A DNA stretch of 64,000 nucleotides, taken from positions 212,273 through 276,272 of the forward strand of contig NZ_CP083762.1 of NCBI RefSeq assembly GCF_023558375.1, in the 5' to 3' direction. Source of the DNA: Chroococcidiopsis sp. CCMEE 29. GTDB taxonomy: Bacteria > Cyanobacteriota > Cyanobacteriia > Cyanobacteriales > Chroococcidiopsidaceae. Under the pieces are notes generated by a model that worked only from the letters and a program-made list of their open reading frames with translations, was not told the origin of the DNA and searched no databases. Shown in pieces: positions 60,726 to 64,000 of this stretch (position 1 is the stretch's first letter; every line of letters starts with the position of its first letter). Position numbers and translations under genes: made by a program.

Positions 60726-61124
60726 ATGTTAACCGCAACCCAAACTATTGAATTTTGCTCTACAGACCTCGACAAAGAGGTTGTTCATTTGCTCAATTAT
60801 GCAAAAACTAAGCTACTGACCAAGATGCCACAACAGCTAAAAATGACATCCTACCTGCGACTCTGTTGCCTCGCCATTCGCAAGCTGCGCCAGAAGCCGG
60901 AATTAGCAGGCAAGCCTAGCCTAAACGAGGCATTTGACGATTCCTATTCGCATTTACTGCAAGCACTTTGTAATTACAATCCTGAATGGTGGAGGCATTG
61001 CTGGAGCAGCGATCGCGGCATCCTTAAATCTGATGATCCGACGCTCGACAAACTACTACAACCGCTGGAGTATTTCGTCGAAATCTACACTTGCAAGTAC
61101 TCAAGCAATCAGAAGCCACCTTAA
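60726..61124 (+). CDS. Hypothetical protein, 132 residues
   Basis: A helical protein (LDKEVVHLLNYAKTKLLTKMPQQLKMTSYLRLCCLAIRKLRQKPELAG; NPEWWRHCWSSDRG) of no recognised family. It starts 3 bp after the 45-residue ORF and probably belongs to the FAD-oxidase operon. Confidence 0.65.
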   Translation: MLTATQTIEFCSTDLDKEVVHLLNYAKTKLLTKMPQQLKMTSYLRLCCLAIRKLRQKPELAGKPSLNEAFDDSYSHLLQALCNYNPEWWRHCWSSDRGILKSDDPTLDKLLQPLEYFVEIYTCKYSSNQKPP

Positions 61125-61293
61125 ACAGCAACATAAGATGAGCCACAAGAGTTCGACCCTTGCCTGATTTAGGCTGCAATTTGAGCTTGATGACACACCA
61201 ATGGATTCTCAGACATTGACTGGCAAATGCCAGAAGTCAGCGGATATTACCAACCCCTTGTGGTAGCGCGTAAGTATTGAAGAGGAATACATC

Positions 61294-61608
61294 ATGATTA
61301 CCGCATTAGTTCAATTCAACCTGTCCACTCCCCTAACTGGTAACGAGGTTAAAGAAGACTTTTCCAATCTTGCGCCTAGGTTCCGTGAAGTACCGGGCTT
61401 GCTCCGGAAATACTTCTTGCTATCCGAAGATGGCAGGATGGCTGGGGGCGTTTACCTATGGGAATCTAAAGCGGCTGCGGAACGCCTCTACACCGACGAC
61501 TTTAAAAAATCCATTGTCGAGCGATATGGCTCTGAACCATCGGTAACTTACTTCGAGAGTCCGGTAGTGGTTGATAACCTAGTGGGCGAAATTATCAAAG
61601 ACTGGTAA
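61294..61608 (+). CDS. YdhR-like monooxygenase-fold protein
   Basis: The 104-residue ferredoxin-like barrel protein has ALVQFNLSTPLTGNEVKEDFSNLAPRFREVPGLLRKYFLLSEDGRMAGGVYLWESKAAAERLYTDDFKKSI. It matches the YdhR group of the dimeric alpha-beta-barrel superfamily (putative monooxygenases). GAAGAGG precedes ATG 61294. Confidence 0.85.
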   Translation: MITALVQFNLSTPLTGNEVKEDFSNLAPRFREVPGLLRKYFLLSEDGRMAGGVYLWESKAAAERLYTDDFKKSIVERYGSEPSVTYFESPVVVDNLVGEIIKDW

Positions 61609-61705
61609 ATAAGGAACGCCATACGAGGCTTTGTTAACATTTCTAGAAACCCATATCACCAATTGTTAGCCAAATATCAGCGAGGTGAACTAGCAGGTAG
61701 AACGT

Positions 61706-61834
61706 CAAGCTTCTGTGCTAGTTCAACTGGGGCTGATTGATGTGGCTGCCTTACCCGTTGTGGGTGCTGCAAGTGCCGAGAAGGTTCTCAATTTTAATTT
61801 GCCATCCAAGGCATTGATGCGTCGCACCCATTAG
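61706..61834 (+). pseudogene. SnoaL-like C-terminal relic
   Basis: QASVLVQLGLIDVAALPVVG, then AASAEKVLNFNLPSKALM, aligns with the end of the intact SnoaL-like protein at 34620-35219 (QASVLVQLGLLNPGTLPVVG). Only the last ~42 residues remain. Confidence 0.75.
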
Positions 61835-61936
61835 AGCAAGTTTCCCATCACAACTGTGACTGAGCAGTAAAAACTGGCGCTTCGGAGCAAATAAATACTA
61901 CTCTCCAGGATTTTTCAACCACAAGAGGAGAAAACG

Positions 61937-62692
61937 ATGAAACTTGAAAATAAAGTGGCTTTGATTACGGGAGCAACTTCGGGAATTGGCAAGGCAACCG
62001 CTAAAGCATTCGGTGTTGCAGGAGCTAAGGTGGTTTTCTCAGGACGACGCGAACCAGAAGGTAAAGCAACGGAAGCTCAGCTACGAGATGCTGGGGTTGA
62101 CTGTTTATTTGTGCAATCGGATGTCTTGAACGAAGCCGAGATTAAAGCGCTTGTGCAAACCACCGTCGAGAAGTTTGGGAAACTCGATTATGCCTTCAAC
62201 AATGCAGGCATCGAGGCACGCTCTAAACCCCTGCACGAACAATCAATCGAAGACTTTGACAAACTGATGGCGGTCAACGTGCGGGGACTGTTCTTGTGCA
62301 TGAAATATGAAATTCAGCAAATGCTGACTCAAGGAGCTGGGGTGATCGTCAATACCTCCGCGATAGCAGGGATGATTGCGTTTCCAGGGATATCTCCGTA
62401 TGTCGCGAGTAAACATGCTGTCGTGGGGCTGACACGAGCGGCAGCGCTCGACTATGCCAAGCAGGGCATTCGGATTAATGCGGTTAACCCTGGCGCTATT
62501 GCGACTGAGTTGTTTGCTCGTAGCATTAACCCGGTGGGCATCACAGCGGATGATTTCGCATCGATGGTGCCAATGGGACGCATAGGACAGGCAGAGGAAA
62601 TCGCTCAAACAGTTGTTTTTCTCTGCTCTGATGCTGCCAGCTACATCACTGGACAACCTTTAGCTATCGATGGCGGATTCACAGTGAGTTGA
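61937..62692 (+). CDS. SDR family oxidoreductase (glucose-1-dehydrogenase-like)
   Basis: The 251-residue SDR has ALITGATSGIGKATAKAFG, FSGRREPEGKA (NADP-type arginine), NNAGIEARSKPL, NTSAIAGMIAF, YVASKHAVVGLTRAAALDYAKQGIRINAVNPGAI, and the C-terminal ITGQPLAIDGGFTVS. AGAGGAG precedes ATG 61937. It is followed 17 bp later by a decayed SDR fragment. The substrate is unknown. Confidence 0.93.
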   Translation: MKLENKVALITGATSGIGKATAKAFGVAGAKVVFSGRREPEGKATEAQLRDAGVDCLFVQSDVLNEAEIKALVQTTVEKFGKLDYAFNNAGIEARSKPLHEQSIEDFDKLMAVNVRGLFLCMKYEIQQMLTQGAGVIVNTSAIAGMIAFPGISPYVASKHAVVGLTRAAALDYAKQGIRINAVNPGAIATELFARSINPVGITADDFASMVPMGRIGQAEEIAQTVVFLCSDAASYITGQPLAIDGGFTVS

Positions 62693-62709
62693 TCGAGAGG
62701 AGTAACAGG

Positions 62710-62904
62710 ATGATACTTCAGAATAAAGTGGCTTTAGTCACGTGAGGCACAACAGGAATTGGCAGAGCAACTGCGATCGGCTTTGGTGCTGCTGGTGCAA
62801 AGGTGGTAGTTTCAGGCAGACGCAATCAGAAGGGGAAAAAACTGCCAAACTGATTTGCGAAACGGGCGCTGAATGCTTATATGTCCATTCAGATGTAAGC
62901 AGTG
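62710..62904 (+). pseudogene. SDR N-terminal relic, second copy
   Basis: It starts at ATG 62710 (MILQNKVALVT) but has an in-frame TGA after 11 codons and a later frame break. Otherwise it follows the fragment at 34326 to ECLYVHSDV. It is cut at 62905 by an IS1 derivative. Confidence 0.8.
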
Positions 62905-63368
62905 GGTAGTGTTCTAGACCTGTGGAAGCACTCAAACGGCGCGACCAAACTCATGGCGATTGATGAACAATCCAATCACGGTGTCATGCAAACAAATGGA
63001 TTTGGAGAAACAAATCGTTTCTCGGGTTAACCGCTTAATCCGAGTTCTTAACGTCAAATGTTTTCGCTCAATCTTCTGGGTGTTTGCTTTGCCGACTGTA
63101 TGACACTTCTAGTCTAACAACCGTAAATATGCTCCCCAGCCATCCGTGTAAAAGTGCTTTAAGCCAAATGGAGCTAACAACTGTTTGAGGAGGACTAACG
63201 CTGTATCTTGATGGGGTGCGAGGACGTAAGCCAGCATCTGACCTGTCCGGTGGTCAATGACAGACCAGAACCACCGTTGCTGTTTCTTAGACTGTACAAA
63301 GCTCCACATCTCATCCATTTCAGCCTCTTCGACTTATTTCATCCCTTACACAGGTGTAGAACACTACC
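62905..63368 (-). mobile_element. Internally deleted IS1 derivative
   Basis: Ends GGTAGTGTTCTAGACCTGTG (62905) and the complement of GGTAGTGTTCTACACCTGTG (ending 63368) enclose only 464 bp. insA and the promoter end are missing, leaving an insB copy. It is non-autonomous. Confidence 0.75.
62932..63318 (-). pseudogene. IS1 InsB with a stop codon
   Basis: MDEMWSFVQSKKQQRWFWSV, IDHRTGQMLAYVLAPHQDTALVLLKQLLAPFGLKHFYTDGWGAYLRLLD is followed by a TAG at 63109. The same frame then goes on with KCHTVGK...IERKHLTFRTRIKRLTRETICFSKS...GLFINRHEFGRAV to 62932. A single nonsense change splits it. Confidence 0.85.
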
Positions 63369-63452
63369 TGATAACATCCCTTAACTTAATGCCATTCGAT
63401 CCTGAGTCTTCTAGTCAATAACCTCAATTAATGTTTCACTGAGGATAGTTTT

Positions 63453-64000
63453 ATGTCACGCATAGCTTTACAGCACTCACAGCCCCAACCCTCCCCACTC
63501 AATAGATCCACCTCCGATCAAAGCTTAAAGCTCCGGTTGGGCAGCCCTGCGGATGTTCAGGCTTGCGCTGAAATCTGCTACGAAGCCTTCAAAACCATTT
63601 CTGAGCAGCATGGGTTTCCCCCCGATTTTCCGGTGCCTGAAATGGCTCAGGGCATGATGTCGATGCTGTTTTCGCACCCCGATGTTTACTCTGTCGTTGC
63701 TGAGATGGCTGGACAGATTGTCGGTAGCAACTTCCTGTGGGAAGAGTCAACTATTGCCGGGGTGGGACCGATCACCATTGTCCCCCATATTCAGAATGCT
63801 ACCCTGGGTAGACGCCTGATGGAAGCGGTGCTGGAACGGGCACAACAACAAGGGTTTGTTGGGGTGCGCTTGGTGCAGGCTGCATTTCATAACCGAGCAC
63901 TGTCGCTCTACACCAAACTGGGGTTTGATGTGCAGGAGCCACTGGCGAATCTGCAAGGACCAGCACTGGGGCTGGAAATTCCAGGGTATGCAGTCCGCCC
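63453..64000 (+). CDS. GNAT-type acetyltransferase, 3' end outside window
   Basis: From ATG 63453, 182 codons remain open to the window edge: LKLRLGSPADVQACAEICYEAF, VAEMAGQIVGSNFLWEESTIAGVGPITIVPHIQNATLGRRLMEAVLERAQQQGFVGVRLVQAAFHNRALSLYTKLGFD. VGPITIVPHIQNATLGRRLM corresponds to the acetyl-CoA-binding A motif, with the usual basic P-loop partly altered (QNATLGR). Substrate unknown. The protein is incomplete here. Confidence 0.8.
   Translation, partial: MSRIALQHSQPQPSPLNRSTSDQSLKLRLGSPADVQACAEICYEAFKTISEQHGFPPDFPVPEMAQGMMSMLFSHPDVYSVVAEMAGQIVGSNFLWEESTIAGVGPITIVPHIQNATLGRRLMEAVLERAQQQGFVGVRLVQAAFHNRALSLYTKLGFDVQEPLANLQGPALGLEIPGYAVR

Overview
The window reads as a piece of a filamentous or other morphologically complex cyanobacterial chromosome (or large plasmid). 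HIP1 octamers (GCGATCGC) are common. The genes include a ScyD/ScyE-type exported protein with a PEP-CTERM-like tail, an NrtS-type nitrate/nitrite transporter, a 1239-residue NB-ARC/WD40 protein with the N-terminal module usual in cyanobacteria, and several small proteins of cyanobacterial type. It is an accessory region rather than core genome: no ribosomal, photosynthetic or tRNA genes were recognised, and gene fragments and insertion sequences occupy a large share.

Layout. 1-7.6 kb is an IS graveyard: a CbbY-like HAD gene broken by a MITE, a scyD/E-like gene, nested IS5/IS1 elements, a sulfotransferase, an ISAs1 relic and a glutathione S-transferase. 7.6-16 kb holds an AlkD C-terminal relic, a small membrane protein, a tyrosine phosphatase, a dead IS5, an AraC regulator facing an S41 peptidase (followed by an attC-like site), a LysR/SDR pair, a NIPSNAP protein and an IS1. 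16-28.6 kb has a TetR gene and then an 8.3-kb segment between two identical, inverted IS630 copies. That segment carries an acetyltransferase, an amidase, ClpP, an ArsR/SRPBCC pair, MerR-TipAS, a MarR/DUF1772 pair, an alpha/beta hydrolase and an ICMT-like protein. The right IS630 copy sits in a tniQ relic resembling type V-K CAST TniQ. 28.8-33.1 kb is a small unknown gene and the giant NB-ARC/14xWD40 gene.

33.5-48.4 kb holds rubredoxin, a LuxR-type regulator, SnoaL/NTF2-like proteins, IS630 and IS6 elements, pirin, chloroperoxidase-like hydrolases, cupins, two NTF2-like genes separated by an integron attC site, an SDR, an IS5, a glutamine amidotransferase/XRE-cupin operon and a MOSC protein.

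48.6-53.1 kb is the most coherent block. From one well-formed promoter it runs protoglobin, 39-aa membrane peptide, exported protein, globin, unknown protein, Rof-like antiterminator, CxxC thioredoxin-like protein, NrtS, and a MarR regulator with a four-cysteine C-terminal tail. It looks like a nitric oxide / nitrite-nitrate response operon. 53.1-62.7 kb is a set of AraC genes and short target genes (RidA, two cupins, hydrolase, FAD oxidase, YdhR, SDR). Several are preceded by near-identical AraC-type direct-repeat boxes (two AAGAATCTGA half-sites 21 bp apart), repeated at about 11.2, 34.5, 54.0, 55.6 and 58.9 kb. The window ends in a GNAT gene cut by its edge.

No CRISPR array, rRNA or tRNA was found. 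Family assignments come from motif recognition by eye. No database search was run.
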